Positions 52,431 to 60,962 of a stretch of DNA of 64,000 nt are shown here, piece after piece. The notes beneath the pieces are model-generated. The model had not been told where the DNA came from. It made no database searches and saw only the letters and a list, made by a program, of their open reading frames with translations. A program made the translations under genes and the position numbers. The stretch lies in contig CAJTXN010000001.1 in NCBI GenBank assembly GCA_910583605.1, positions 372,001 through 436,000 of the forward strand. The letters are read 5' to 3'. How positions within the stretch are numbered: position 1 is the stretch's first letter; each line of letters opens with the position of its first letter. Origin of the DNA: an uncultured Lachnospiraceae bacterium (GTDB lineage: Bacteria; Bacillota; Clostridia; Lachnospirales; Lachnospiraceae).

Positions 52431-53774
52431 CTACAGATTATTCACATATTCCTTAAATAATCTTCCTCTCTCCTCATAACTTTTAAACATATCCCAGCTT
52501 GCACAGGCCGGTGACAGCAGTACGGCATCTCCTTCCCGTGCCTGTTTTGCGGAAACCGCCACGGCTTCTTCCAGCGAATCCACACAGGTATAGTCCTTAT
52601 ATCCATGAATTTCTGCCGTCTTTGCAATTTTCTCCTTCGTGGCTCCCAACAAGACCAGATGTTTGATTTTTCCTTCAAAAGCTTCCAGCCATTCGTCATA
52701 TTCCGAACCTTTATCATATCCTCCGGCTATGAGAATTGTAGGCTTTGTCATTGCCTCAATCGCCTTTATCGATGCATCCGTATTGGTCCCTTTGGAATCA
52801 TTATAATAAATGACACCCTGTTTCTCTGTAACATATTCGATTCTATGTTCTACCGCATTAAAATTGCGGATGGTTTTCCTGATAATTTCTGCCGGAACTT
52901 TCATGATAAGCGCTATTGCCGTAGCCGCCATCACATTTTCTATATTATGTATTCCTACCAGCTTCATTTCATGGATGCTGCATATAAATACTTCGCTTCC
53001 CCGTTCCCGGTATACAATGTTATTACCATTCAGGCAGATACCCTCCGGCAGGGACGTCCTGCTGCTGAAAAACAACACACGGTTTTTCAATTTTTCCGCC
53101 TCTTTTCTCAAAATAGCATCTTCATAATTTAATACACAAACCTGATTTTTATCCTGATTTTTTGTAATGCTCATTTTGACAGCCGTATAATTTTCCATGG
53201 TATAATGCCTGTTTAAATGGTCCGGTGTTATATTTAATACGGCCGATACCACCGGTTTGAATTTTTGAACGGATTCCAATTGAAAGCTGCTGATTTCCGC
53301 TACCGTCACCGTATCCAGTCCGGTATCGGAAGCCACTGAGGTATACGCCGTTCCGATATTACCCACAATAAAAACACTTTCAAAATAATTCTTCATAATC
53401 TCCCCGGTCAGAGCCGTGGTCGTGGTTTTTCCGTTGGTTCCGGTTATACCGATCACCCTGCCTTTTGAATATCGATAAGCCAGTTCAATTTCTCCCCAAA
53501 TCTCCACTCCGCAGTTTCTGACACGAGTTACAATTTCCGAATCAATGGGAATGCCGGGACTGACAATCATAATATCCGTACGATCAATGACTTCCTGCGG
53601 CAGTTCACCGATTACAATTTTCACTTCTTTATTTCCATCCAGCTTCGACCGAATCTCTTCCTCTGTTAATGCCTTATTTCCATCATAAAGTGTAATATCC
53701 GAAGCATTTCTGCTCAATAATTTCACTGCACCGATTCCGCTGATTCCCGAACCTGCAACCAGGTATCTCTTCAT
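52431..53774 (-). CDS. murD: UDP-N-acetylmuramoyl-L-alanine--D-glutamate ligase
   Basis: ATP-dependent Mur ligase that adds D-glutamate to UDP-MurNAc-L-Ala. AGSGISGIGAVKLLSRNAS is the N-terminal Rossmann loop, ITGTNGKTTTTAL the ATP P-loop, and NDSKGTNTDASIKAIEAM the D-Glu/C-terminal motif with the Arg- and Lys-rich contacts. 447 residues from the ATG at 53774, chosen because the upstream extension overlaps mraY. It follows mraY by 29 bp. Confidence 0.96.
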   Translation of the reverse strand: MKRYLVAGSGISGIGAVKLLSRNASDITLYDGNKALTEEEIRSKLDGNKEVKIVIGELPQEVIDRTDIMIVSPGIPIDSEIVTRVRNCGVEIWGEIELAYRYSKGRVIGITGTNGKTTTTALTGEIMKNYFESVFIVGNIGTAYTSVASDTGLDTVTVAEISSFQLESVQKFKPVVSAVLNITPDHLNRHYTMENYTAVKMSITKNQDKNQVCVLNYEDAILRKEAEKLKNRVLFFSSRTSLPEGICLNGNNIVYRERGSEVFICSIHEMKLVGIHNIENVMAATAIALIMKVPAEIIRKTIRNFNAVEHRIEYVTEKQGVIYYNDSKGTNTDASIKAIEAMTKPTILIAGGYDKGSEYDEWLEAFEGKIKHLVLLGATKEKIAKTAEIHGYKDYTCVDSLEEAVAVSAKQAREGDAVLLSPACASWDMFKSYEERGRLFKEYVNNL

Positions 53775-53803
53775 ATGTTTATACCTATTCCTTTCTACAA
53801 TTC

Positions 53804-54772
53804 TTATAATGCAAGATATGCAATCATGCACATAACCGCAGTTACCGTTGCAAATACGGTAACCACTCTGGTCTCCGACCAGCCGCACAATTCAAAATGA
53901 TGATGAATCGGCGCCATTTTAAATATCCGTTTTCCTTTGGTCGCCTTAAAATAAGAAACCTGAAGCATAACGGATATCACCTCCATCAGATAAACAAATG
54001 CAATGATCAATAAAAAAATAGGCATTTGCATCATATAGGCGGTGGAAGCCACAAATCCTCCCAATGCCAGAGATCCTGTATCTCCCATAAATACTCTGGC
54101 CGGATACACATTAAACAGCAGAAAACCCAGCAGACTTCCTGCTACGGCACCTGTAATGGTTTCCAATCCCGCATGTTGAACCATGGAGATTACCGTAAAA
54201 AATACTGCGATCATAATCGTTACTCCGGTGGCAAGACCATCCAGTCCATCGGTAAAATTTGCCCCATTCACTGTTCCGATGACCACAAAAAAAAGCATTG
54301 GCACAAACAGAATTCCAACCTCCAGATATTTCCCCTGTTCGAATCCTCCGGTAAAAGGAATCAGCATTTTGGTGCTGACATCGGAATACTTTGTCAGATA
54401 ATAGGCAAAAACCGCAGTGATAACAATCTGAAACAGCATTTTCTGCCATGCCCGCAATCCCATGGAACGTTTCATGACAATCTTGATGTAATCATCCAAA
54501 AATCCGATGAGACCAAATCCAAGTGTAACAAACAACACCGGTATGATCTGTCTGTTGTTTTTAAAAAACAACAGGGAAGTTAAAACAATGGAAGACAGAA
54601 TGATCAGACCGCCCATTGTGGGTGTTCCCGTTTTCTTTAAATGTTCCTTTGGTCCTTCTTCCCGTACATTCTGACCAAATTTCAGTTTTTTTAAAAATGG
54701 TATTATAACCGGACATAAGATTACACTCAGTCCGAAAGAAATCAAAACCGCTATTAATATCTCATTATGCAT
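53804..54772 (-). CDS. mraY: Phospho-MurNAc-pentapeptide transferase
   Basis: Membrane enzyme that makes lipid I from UDP-MurNAc-pentapeptide and undecaprenyl phosphate. About ten transmembrane helices; the catalytic Asp pairs are in FLDDYIKI and NFTDGLDGLATG, and the C-terminal APIHHHFELCGWSETRV is the His-containing substrate loop. KHLKKTGTPTMGGL near the N-terminus is also conserved. 322 residues. It sits between the second PBP and murD, matching Bacillus order apart from absent murE and murF. Confidence 0.97.
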   Translation of the reverse strand: MHNEILIAVLISFGLSVILCPVIIPFLKKLKFGQNVREEGPKEHLKKTGTPTMGGLIILSSIVLTSLLFFKNNRQIIPVLFVTLGFGLIGFLDDYIKIVMKRSMGLRAWQKMLFQIVITAVFAYYLTKYSDVSTKMLIPFTGGFEQGKYLEVGILFVPMLFFVVIGTVNGANFTDGLDGLATGVTIMIAVFFTVISMVQHAGLETITGAVAGSLLGFLLFNVYPARVFMGDTGSLALGGFVASTAYMMQMPIFLLIIAFVYLMEVISVMLQVSYFKATKGKRIFKMAPIHHHFELCGWSETRVVTVFATVTAVMCMIAYLAL

Positions 54773-54823
54773 ACTCTACCTCGTTCTTGTGCAGTATTAG
54801 TATAATATTATTTATTCAAATAA

Positions 54824-56548
54824 TCAATCTTTTTTAATTTGTAAATAAGGCAATATATTTTCGTATAATTCCCGGATTACAGGTGCCGCAATGGTTCCGC
54901 CATAATAAATCCCTTCCGGCTCATCAATTATGCAGATGGCGATGATCTGCGGGTCGTCGGCCGGAGCAAAGCCGATAAATGACGATATATATTTGTGTGC
55001 ACTTCTGGGCAGCTTTTGTGAAGTAGCCGTCTTTCCACCGATTGCATACTCTTCAATAATCGCATTTTTTCCACCGCCCTCCGACACAACTTTTTCCAGC
55101 ATAAATTTCATATTTTCCGAAGTTTCTGAACTTACTACCCCGGCAGTAACGGGATATTCAAAAGTCTCAAGCAGATTTCCGCTGTTATCTTCCACCGCTA
55201 CGCCAAAGTGGGGGGTTACCAGATTTCCGCCGTTAACCACTGCACTGGCAGCCGTCAGAAGCTGCAGCGGCGTAATCTGAAAGGACTGTCCGAACGACAT
55301 GGTGGCCAGTTCCACGGTTCCCACATTTTCCAGTTTATGAATAATGGTTCCTGCTTCTCCTGGCAGATCCACTCCTGTTTTAGACATCAGTCCCAGCTTA
55401 TTCATATAATAGAAAAAACGTTCCGGTCCGATACGCAGTCCCACATCCATAAAAACCGGATTACAGGAATTCATAATGCCCTGCACAAAGTTTTCCGATC
55501 CGTGTCCGCCAACTTTATGGCAGCGGATTCTTCGATCCTCCACAATACGGAATCCCGGACAGCTGAATGTGCTTTCTTTTGTTACTACACCTTCTTCCAG
55601 TCCGGCTGTGGCAGTTACAATCTTAAAAGTAGAACCGGGTTCATATGTGTCATTGATACATTGATTTCTCCACATCTTATTCAGAAGTTTCTGAAATTCC
55701 TCCCCGCTTACCTCCGAATCCGGCGTATAATTTAATTCAAACGGAGTGTTTAGATTGAATTCCGGTACATTTACCATGGCAAATATTTCTCCATTCTGGG
55801 GATTCATTACAATAATGGATACATAATTCGCCTGTTTTGCTTCCAATACTTTCGAAGCGGCCTGCTCTGCATATTTTTGTATATTCACATCCAGACTTGT
55901 ATATAAATTATTTCCCGGCACAGATTCCTTTCGGTTTTCTGCCATACCGTCCAGTTCAATTCCTTTGGCATCGGTCATCGTCAGTATCTTTCCATTGGTT
56001 CCTTTCAGATATTGTTCATACTGGACTTCCAGACCTATAATTCCCTGATTATCCGCACCGGTAAATCCCAGTACTTTGGATGCCATGGAATCATAGGGAT
56101 AATATCGTTTAAAATCCTCATCTACCTTTACCCCGTCCAGATTATAATTTCTGATCTTATCACCGATTTCCTTATCCACATTGGATTTAACCTTTTCCCG
56201 TACACTGACTTTTTCCACGCTTTTCCGCACTACCCCGGTATCCATGCCCAGTTCCGTGCTGAGTACATTGATTACCTGTTCCGCATCCGTAATCTGGCTA
56301 TGTACCACTGATATCGTACAAACCGTTTTATTTGTGGCAATCACTTCTCCGTTTCTGTCTAATATTTCTCCTCTCGGTGCCTTTATTTCCCGCTCCCGCT
56401 CATGTAAATCCTGCGCTGCAGCAGAATATTCTTCCGAGCAGAAAATCATTAAATACGCAAGTCTGATGGTCACATAAAATGTAACCACCAGAACGATTGT
56501 CATAATTATAAATATCTTTTTTCGATACTGACTTTTATTGTTAAACAT
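54824..56548 (-). CDS. Class B penicillin-binding protein, SpoVD/FtsI-like (second in cluster)
   Basis: Monofunctional transpeptidase anchored by one N-terminal span (about residues 11-34). A dimerisation domain (~50-215) precedes the transpeptidase domain. The catalytic Ser306 lies in EPGSTFKI (SxxK), the SxN motif is SCN at 361-363, and the KTG box is KTAT at 506-509, an alanine variant. 574 residues, no PASTA domain. Being the second PBP after ftsL in the order ftsL-pbp-pbp-mraY, it corresponds by position to spoVD of Bacillus, so a role in spore cortex synthesis is inferred. It could also be a vegetative septal enzyme. Confidence 0.87.
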   Translation of the reverse strand: MFNNKSQYRKKIFIIMTIVLVVTFYVTIRLAYLMIFCSEEYSAAAQDLHEREREIKAPRGEILDRNGEVIATNKTVCTISVVHSQITDAEQVINVLSTELGMDTGVVRKSVEKVSVREKVKSNVDKEIGDKIRNYNLDGVKVDEDFKRYYPYDSMASKVLGFTGADNQGIIGLEVQYEQYLKGTNGKILTMTDAKGIELDGMAENRKESVPGNNLYTSLDVNIQKYAEQAASKVLEAKQANYVSIIVMNPQNGEIFAMVNVPEFNLNTPFELNYTPDSEVSGEEFQKLLNKMWRNQCINDTYEPGSTFKIVTATAGLEEGVVTKESTFSCPGFRIVEDRRIRCHKVGGHGSENFVQGIMNSCNPVFMDVGLRIGPERFFYYMNKLGLMSKTGVDLPGEAGTIIHKLENVGTVELATMSFGQSFQITPLQLLTAASAVVNGGNLVTPHFGVAVEDNSGNLLETFEYPVTAGVVSSETSENMKFMLEKVVSEGGGKNAIIEEYAIGGKTATSQKLPRSAHKYISSFIGFAPADDPQIIAICIIDEPEGIYYGGTIAAPVIRELYENILPYLQIKKD

Positions 56549-56623
56549 ATTCCTCCGCTACCGGTAGTATTCATTATAATGTATTAGCTTATTATGAGAA
56601 TATGCTTTTTTTATAAATTATTT

Positions 56624-58612
56624 TTATTCCATTGCAACAGTTTCTCCTGACGGTTCCATAAATTTTCCGCCTTCATACCTCTCATCTTCACTGGGACTCA
56701 GCGGAACCGTGGTTTCTCCTTCGGTCTGGCTTTCCGGTTCCTGAGGTGCCGGAGTCGTAGTTTCGATTTCCTCCGGACTGGTAGGAAATATATTCATATA
56801 CGGCAATGCTTCCCCCATAATGGAACTAAATAATTTGCAGGCATAACTGCTGCTTCCCGGCTCCGGAACCTGGGGTGCATCCACTATGACATAACACACC
56901 ACCTGTGGATTATCATACGGGGCAAAACCTAAAAATGATAACAGATAGCTTTCTTCCGTTTTGTCTAAATGCTGTGCCGTACCTGTTTTTCCTCCCATCT
57001 GGTATCCTGGTACCTTTGCAGTTCCTCCGGTTCCTGCTTCAATCGTCTGCCACAAGGCATGACGGATATAATCGGAAGTTTTAGCCGTAACTGTCTGCTT
57101 TATCAGGGTATCATCTATGTTTTCAACCACTCCGCCATTGGAATTCAATATCTGTTTCACCACATGAGGCTGATAATAATTCCCTCCATTGATAAGTGAG
57201 GAAAAGCCTGCTACCATTTGAACCATGGTCACATTAAAAGTCTGACCAAAGGCATTGGTGGCAAGAGAACTGTCCGCCATATTATCCGGTGAAAATATCA
57301 GATTTTCACAGCTTGCCTCTCCAGGAAGGTCAATACCGGTTTTCATACCAAAACCAAATTTAGACTGATATTCACAAAAAATCGGTTTTCCAATTTGAAA
57401 AGCAATACTCATCATTGCATCATTACAGGAGTTCATCAATGCCTGTTCCACATTCAGCGTTCCATGTCCCGATGTTTTGTGGCATTTGATTTTATAACCG
57501 CCTATCATTTCACTTCCGTCACATACAAAAGTCTGATCCGTCGTGATTTTTCCTTCTTCCAATGCTGTAGCTACCGTAAACGGCTTTATGGGTGAACCTG
57601 GTTCATAGGAATCACTAATACAATAGTTTCTCCACATTTTACTGAGATTATTCAGATATTCTTCTTCAGTCATGGCATCAATCTCCTCCTGAGTATAATA
57701 TCTGGTTAAATCTCTGGGATTATTCAGATCAAACATATTCTTATTGTCTGCCATGGCAAGAATCTCCCCGTTATTTGGGTCTGCCATAATAACAGCTACC
57801 GTTTCCGGATGATATTCCTCCACCCATTTCCCAATCCATTTCTCACATATGGTCTGCAGTGTCAGATCAATGGTTGAAACAACCGTATGGCCATTTGTTT
57901 CGCTTTTTTTAACCGGGTCCATAATATTATCTTCATTGACATAACCGTATTCCCTTCCGTCCGTTCCGTTCAGATAGTCATTATAATATTCCTCAATTCC
58001 CCATCTTCCCACATTGCCGGATTCCGTAAAGCCGATAACCGTACTGGCAAGCGTATTGTACGGATACATCCTCTTATACTCTTCCTCAAACCAGATTCCT
58101 TTTACATAAGGGTTTTTATCCCTGTTCACGGTAAGTATATCATTTAATGATTTGATTTCTTCATACTGCAGTTCTTTTAATGTAATCACATAGCGGCTGT
58201 TTGAGCGGGTCTGAATGGTTTCGGTCAATGTATTTTTATCCAGCTGTGGAAAACAATCCGTCAATGCTTTTAATGTAGGCTCCAGATATTTTTCATTGCT
58301 TAATATTATCACCGGGTCCAAAATCAGATTATATACTTTCACGCTGGTTGCCAGTACATTCCCGTTCGTATCCAGAATATTTCCCCGCTGATACGGAATC
58401 ACATTACTTCCGTATGTCTGCTTTGATAACACCAAAGCGGCATACTCATCCCCTTTCTGAGTGTTATAATATGTCATAAACCCGCTTAAAGCAATTAAAA
58501 CCAGCAGGACCATAACAAATAATCCCACCAGTCTTTTCCTCATTCTTCTTGTCAGTTTTTTTTCTTTTTTTTCCTTGTTTTTTTTCATGGTTCCGGTACG
58601 ATTCTGTTTCAC
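56624..58612 (-). CDS. Class B penicillin-binding protein, FtsI/PbpB-like (first in cluster)
   Basis: Division-type transpeptidase that cross-links septal peptidoglycan. The Lys-rich cytoplasmic start leads to a membrane span (about residues 28-48). The transpeptidase domain has Ser340 in EPGSPIKPF, SCN at 395-397 and KTGT at 542-545. A C-terminal Thr/Glu/Pro-rich tail of about 60 residues lacks PASTA repeats. 662 residues, using a GTG start at 58612. By position after ftsL it is the pbpB/ftsI counterpart and should pair with the SEDS protein FtsW. Confidence 0.9.
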   Translation of the reverse strand: MKQNRTGTMKKNKEKKEKKLTRRMRKRLVGLFVMVLLVLIALSGFMTYYNTQKGDEYAALVLSKQTYGSNVIPYQRGNILDTNGNVLATSVKVYNLILDPVIILSNEKYLEPTLKALTDCFPQLDKNTLTETIQTRSNSRYVITLKELQYEEIKSLNDILTVNRDKNPYVKGIWFEEEYKRMYPYNTLASTVIGFTESGNVGRWGIEEYYNDYLNGTDGREYGYVNEDNIMDPVKKSETNGHTVVSTIDLTLQTICEKWIGKWVEEYHPETVAVIMADPNNGEILAMADNKNMFDLNNPRDLTRYYTQEEIDAMTEEEYLNNLSKMWRNYCISDSYEPGSPIKPFTVATALEEGKITTDQTFVCDGSEMIGGYKIKCHKTSGHGTLNVEQALMNSCNDAMMSIAFQIGKPIFCEYQSKFGFGMKTGIDLPGEASCENLIFSPDNMADSSLATNAFGQTFNVTMVQMVAGFSSLINGGNYYQPHVVKQILNSNGGVVENIDDTLIKQTVTAKTSDYIRHALWQTIEAGTGGTAKVPGYQMGGKTGTAQHLDKTEESYLLSFLGFAPYDNPQVVCYVIVDAPQVPEPGSSSYACKLFSSIMGEALPYMNIFPTSPEEIETTTPAPQEPESQTEGETTVPLSPSEDERYEGGKFMEPSGETVAME

Positions 58613-58649
58613 AAATAAACAAATTCCTTTCTGCTGATTATATGAGCAA

Positions 58650-58686
58650 TTGCGAAACTTCTGACTTAAGTCCCTGAGTTTCGCAA
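58650..58686. repeat. Inverted repeat with TTGCGAAACT arms
   Basis: TTGCGAAACT (58650-58659) and AGTTTCGCAA (58677-58686) are perfect complements around a 17-nt loop, in the gap between ftsL and the first PBP gene. The same motif (TTGYGAAACT) makes the arms at 1013-1078. On the minus strand both are preceded by CAGGC. Confidence 0.65.
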
Positions 58687-58698
58687 AAGCCTGTATTC

Positions 58699-59199
58699 TT
58701 ATTTGTCTGTCGGAATATCCTTAAACTGTTTCATATATTCATTTTCCGTATTGTTATAAAATGAAATCTGATGCTCCGTCGCCCGGATCATTCCCAGTTC
58801 TTCCATTGCCACCTTTGTTATATATTCAATATCCATAAAACTGTTAATTGAATAATCCAAGGCATCATTTTGGGACTTTAATGTATTAATATCCGACTCC
58901 AATGATACAATATCTGCCTTCATTGTGGAGATACTGTCCTGCAAAGACAAATATCTGACACAAACCGCCATCAGTATCAGACAGCAGACACCTAATACCG
59001 TAACATAAGAAAGGCTCATACGCAATGCCTTTTCTCTGTTTCTGTAAGTTTCCCTTGTCGTTGTTACTCTTTCATTATCTACATAAGTACGTGGCTCCTT
59101 CAGTGGAACGTCAACCGTACTTATCTTTCGAACTGCATTCCCCTGTACATAATCATTATAACGGGTATATCTCTTCTTAAAGTCTGTCTGTTTTGTCAT
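58699..59199 (-). CDS. ftsL: FtsL-like bitopic division protein
   Basis: 166-residue protein recognised by place and topology more than by sequence. A basic cytoplasmic N-terminus (residues 1-60) is followed by one membrane span (about 62-83) and a coiled coil (84-115) with LESDINTLKSQNDALD heptads, then a short extracytoplasmic tail. It lies between rsmH and the division PBP, the standard ftsL position. It should join FtsQ/DivIB and a FtsB/DivIC-like protein in the septal complex. The N-terminal tail is longer than typical. Confidence 0.75.
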   Translation of the reverse strand: MTKQTDFKKRYTRYNDYVQGNAVRKISTVDVPLKEPRTYVDNERVTTTRETYRNREKALRMSLSYVTVLGVCCLILMAVCVRYLSLQDSISTMKADIVSLESDINTLKSQNDALDYSINSFMDIEYITKVAMEELGMIRATEHQISFYNNTENEYMKQFKDIPTDK

Positions 59200-59233
59200 G
59201 AATCCTCACCCTGCATAAATATGCATTTTCCTT

Positions 59234-60175
59234 TTATTCTCTTATTCTTTCAAAAACCCTTAATTTTGAACTTTTTGCTCTCGTATTCTCTTCCAATTCT
59301 CTGGTACCCGGTATGATCGGTTTTCTTGTTATGACTTTCCCTTTTGATTGCTTTCCGCAGACGCAAACCGGAAAATCCGGCGGACATATACATGGATTTT
59401 CATTATTTTTAAATCCAGTTTTTACAATTCTGTCTTCCAAAGAGTGGAAGGTAATTATGCACAGCCTTCCTTTATCGGATAAATAATCAATCATGATATC
59501 AATAGAATTGTTTAATACCTCCAACTCTCTGTTACATTCTATCCGAATGGCCTGAAATGTCTTTTTGGACGGATGTCCTCCTGCCATCCGGATCTTTGCC
59601 GGTATTGCCGCCTTAATAATCTCCGTCAACTCACCTGTGGTTTCAATTTCCTTTTTCTGTCTTGCCATAACAATATGTTTTGCAATGTTTTTTGCAAATT
59701 TATCTTCACCATAATCCCGGATGATCCTGTATAAATCTCTTTCGCTATAACCGTTTACTATATCCTTGGCAGTGATTTCATTTCGGTTATCCATTCTCAT
59801 GTCCAGCGCTGCATCCACCTTATAGGAAAATCCCCGTTCCGGTGTATCCAGCTGTCTGGAGGATACTCCCAAATCCAGAAGAATACCGTCTGCCTGTGTG
59901 ATATTCATTGATTTTAGTATATCATCAATATCCGCATAATTGCTTCTTACGATCGTAACTTTGTCGCCAAACTCAGCCAGACGTAAGCCTGCAGCTTCTA
60001 TTGCCTCTGCATCCTGGTCAATTCCGATCAGCCTTCCATGTTCTCCCAGTCTTTTGCACACCTCATATGCATGTCCGCCTCCGCCAAGAGTGCCGTCTAC
60101 ATATATTCCATCCGGTTTGATATTCAGACTGTCAATGGTTTCCTTTAATAAAACCGATTTGTGTACAAATTCCAC
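59234..60175 (-). CDS. rsmH: 16S rRNA (cytosine-1402-N4)-methyltransferase
   Basis: SAM-dependent methyltransferase of the decoding site. GTLGGGGHAYEVCKRLGEHG is the SAM-binding loop, DLGVSSRQLDTPERGFSYK and LDMRMD the family core, and ITFHSLEDRIVK near the end is diagnostic. 313 residues from a GTG at 60175 with AAAGGA upstream; the ATG 18 bp earlier has no suitable site. Second gene of the mra/division cluster. Confidence 0.96.
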   Translation of the reverse strand: MEFVHKSVLLKETIDSLNIKPDGIYVDGTLGGGGHAYEVCKRLGEHGRLIGIDQDAEAIEAAGLRLAEFGDKVTIVRSNYADIDDILKSMNITQADGILLDLGVSSRQLDTPERGFSYKVDAALDMRMDNRNEITAKDIVNGYSERDLYRIIRDYGEDKFAKNIAKHIVMARQKKEIETTGELTEIIKAAIPAKIRMAGGHPSKKTFQAIRIECNRELEVLNNSIDIMIDYLSDKGRLCIITFHSLEDRIVKTGFKNNENPCICPPDFPVCVCGKQSKGKVITRKPIIPGTRELEENTRAKSSKLRVFERIRE

Positions 60176-60227
60176 TGTTCCTGTTCCTTTCATCGCTTCC
60201 CCGGCGTCCTGTCACGCCTTTCATATA

Positions 60228-60674
60228 TTAAAATTCAATACCCAAATCCGAAAGATTTTCTGCAACTTCGTCCATATCCTCATATTCAAAAGTTGCTGTT
60301 GCATCCCATTTTTCCCTGCTCCAGATTTCAATCTTTTTACCCACACCGGCAAATACCACATCTTTTTCCAAGCCGGCGAATGTCCGGTGTGTATTCGGAA
60401 TCAGGATTCTTCCCATTTTATCTATCTCGACCTGTGCCGCTGCCGAAAGAAAAAAACGTACCATCTTTCTTATATCGCTTTTTCCCATCGGTAATTCACT
60501 CAGTTTTTTTTCAAATTCCTTCCATTCTTCATCGGGATATATGTATAAACATCCATCCAGCCCCTTGGTTACTACAAATTCCTCTCCCAGTGCTTCCCGA
60601 AACTTAGCCGGTACAATCAGACGTCCCTTTGTATCAATGGAATGATTATATTCACCAAGAAACATCTGCCGCAC
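60228..60674 (-). CDS. mraZ: Transcriptional regulator MraZ
   Basis: 148-residue AbrB-like double-domain protein that binds its own promoter and represses the division cluster. Two SpoVT-AbrB halves are visible (FLGEYNHSIDTKGRLIVPAK and AAAQVEIDKMGRILIPNTHR), each with the DxKGR/DxMGR motif. It is the first gene of the cluster. A MraZ operator of five repeats lies directly upstream (see that entry). Full length. Confidence 0.97.
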   Translation of the reverse strand: MRQMFLGEYNHSIDTKGRLIVPAKFREALGEEFVVTKGLDGCLYIYPDEEWKEFEKKLSELPMGKSDIRKMVRFFLSAAAQVEIDKMGRILIPNTHRTFAGLEKDVVFAGVGKKIEIWSREKWDATATFEYEDMDEVAENLSDLGIEF

Positions 60675-60731
60675 CTGCCTTTCATCTTTTTTTCATTATG
60701 CGGCTTCTTAAATCCTATCTATTTAAATCTG

Positions 60732-60777
60732 CCACTTCGTACCACTATACGACCACTATCTCCCACTTTTCACCACT
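60732..60777 (-). promoter_or_regulatory. MraZ operator: five AGTGG repeats
   Basis: On the minus strand AGTGGN occurs five times in direct orientation, at 60773-60777, 60763-60767, 60753-60757, 60742-60746 and 60732-60736, with 10-11 bp spacing, between the -10 box and mraZ. MraZ is known to bind several TGGGA-like direct repeats ~10 bp apart upstream of mraZ, so autoregulation is likely. Confidence 0.8.
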
Positions 60778-60786
60778 TATAGGTAA

Positions 60787-60815
60787 ATTTTAACGCAAAA
60801 CCATTGAAATAGCAA
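60787..60815 (-). promoter_or_regulatory. Sigma-A-type promoter of mraZ and the division cluster
   Basis: TTGCTA (60810-60815) and TAAAAT (60787-60792) on the minus strand with a 17-bp spacer, immediately upstream of the MraZ repeats. Confidence 0.7.
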
Positions 60816-60880
60816 GTGTTTTTATGAAAAACATACAAAAAAATTATTGCCAAATTCTGAGAAAAAATTATAAAACCGGA

Positions 60881-60928
60881 CAAAAAAGAAGAACTGCCGC
60901 ATGATTTATCTGCACAATGCGACAGTTC
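60881..60928 (-). terminator. Terminator of lgt
   Basis: GAACTGTCGCAT and ATGCGGCAGTTC arms (60917-60928 and 60891-60902) with one mismatch, followed on the minus strand by TTCTTTTTTG. It separates lgt from the division-cluster promoter. Confidence 0.85.
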
Positions 60929-60962
60929 CGTTAAATTTTTAATTCAATTTTTTATCATAAGT

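Noticed and set aside
54026..54583. 185-codon plus-strand frame opposite mraY
   Set aside because: Shadow of mraY; Lys/His-rich with no start site.
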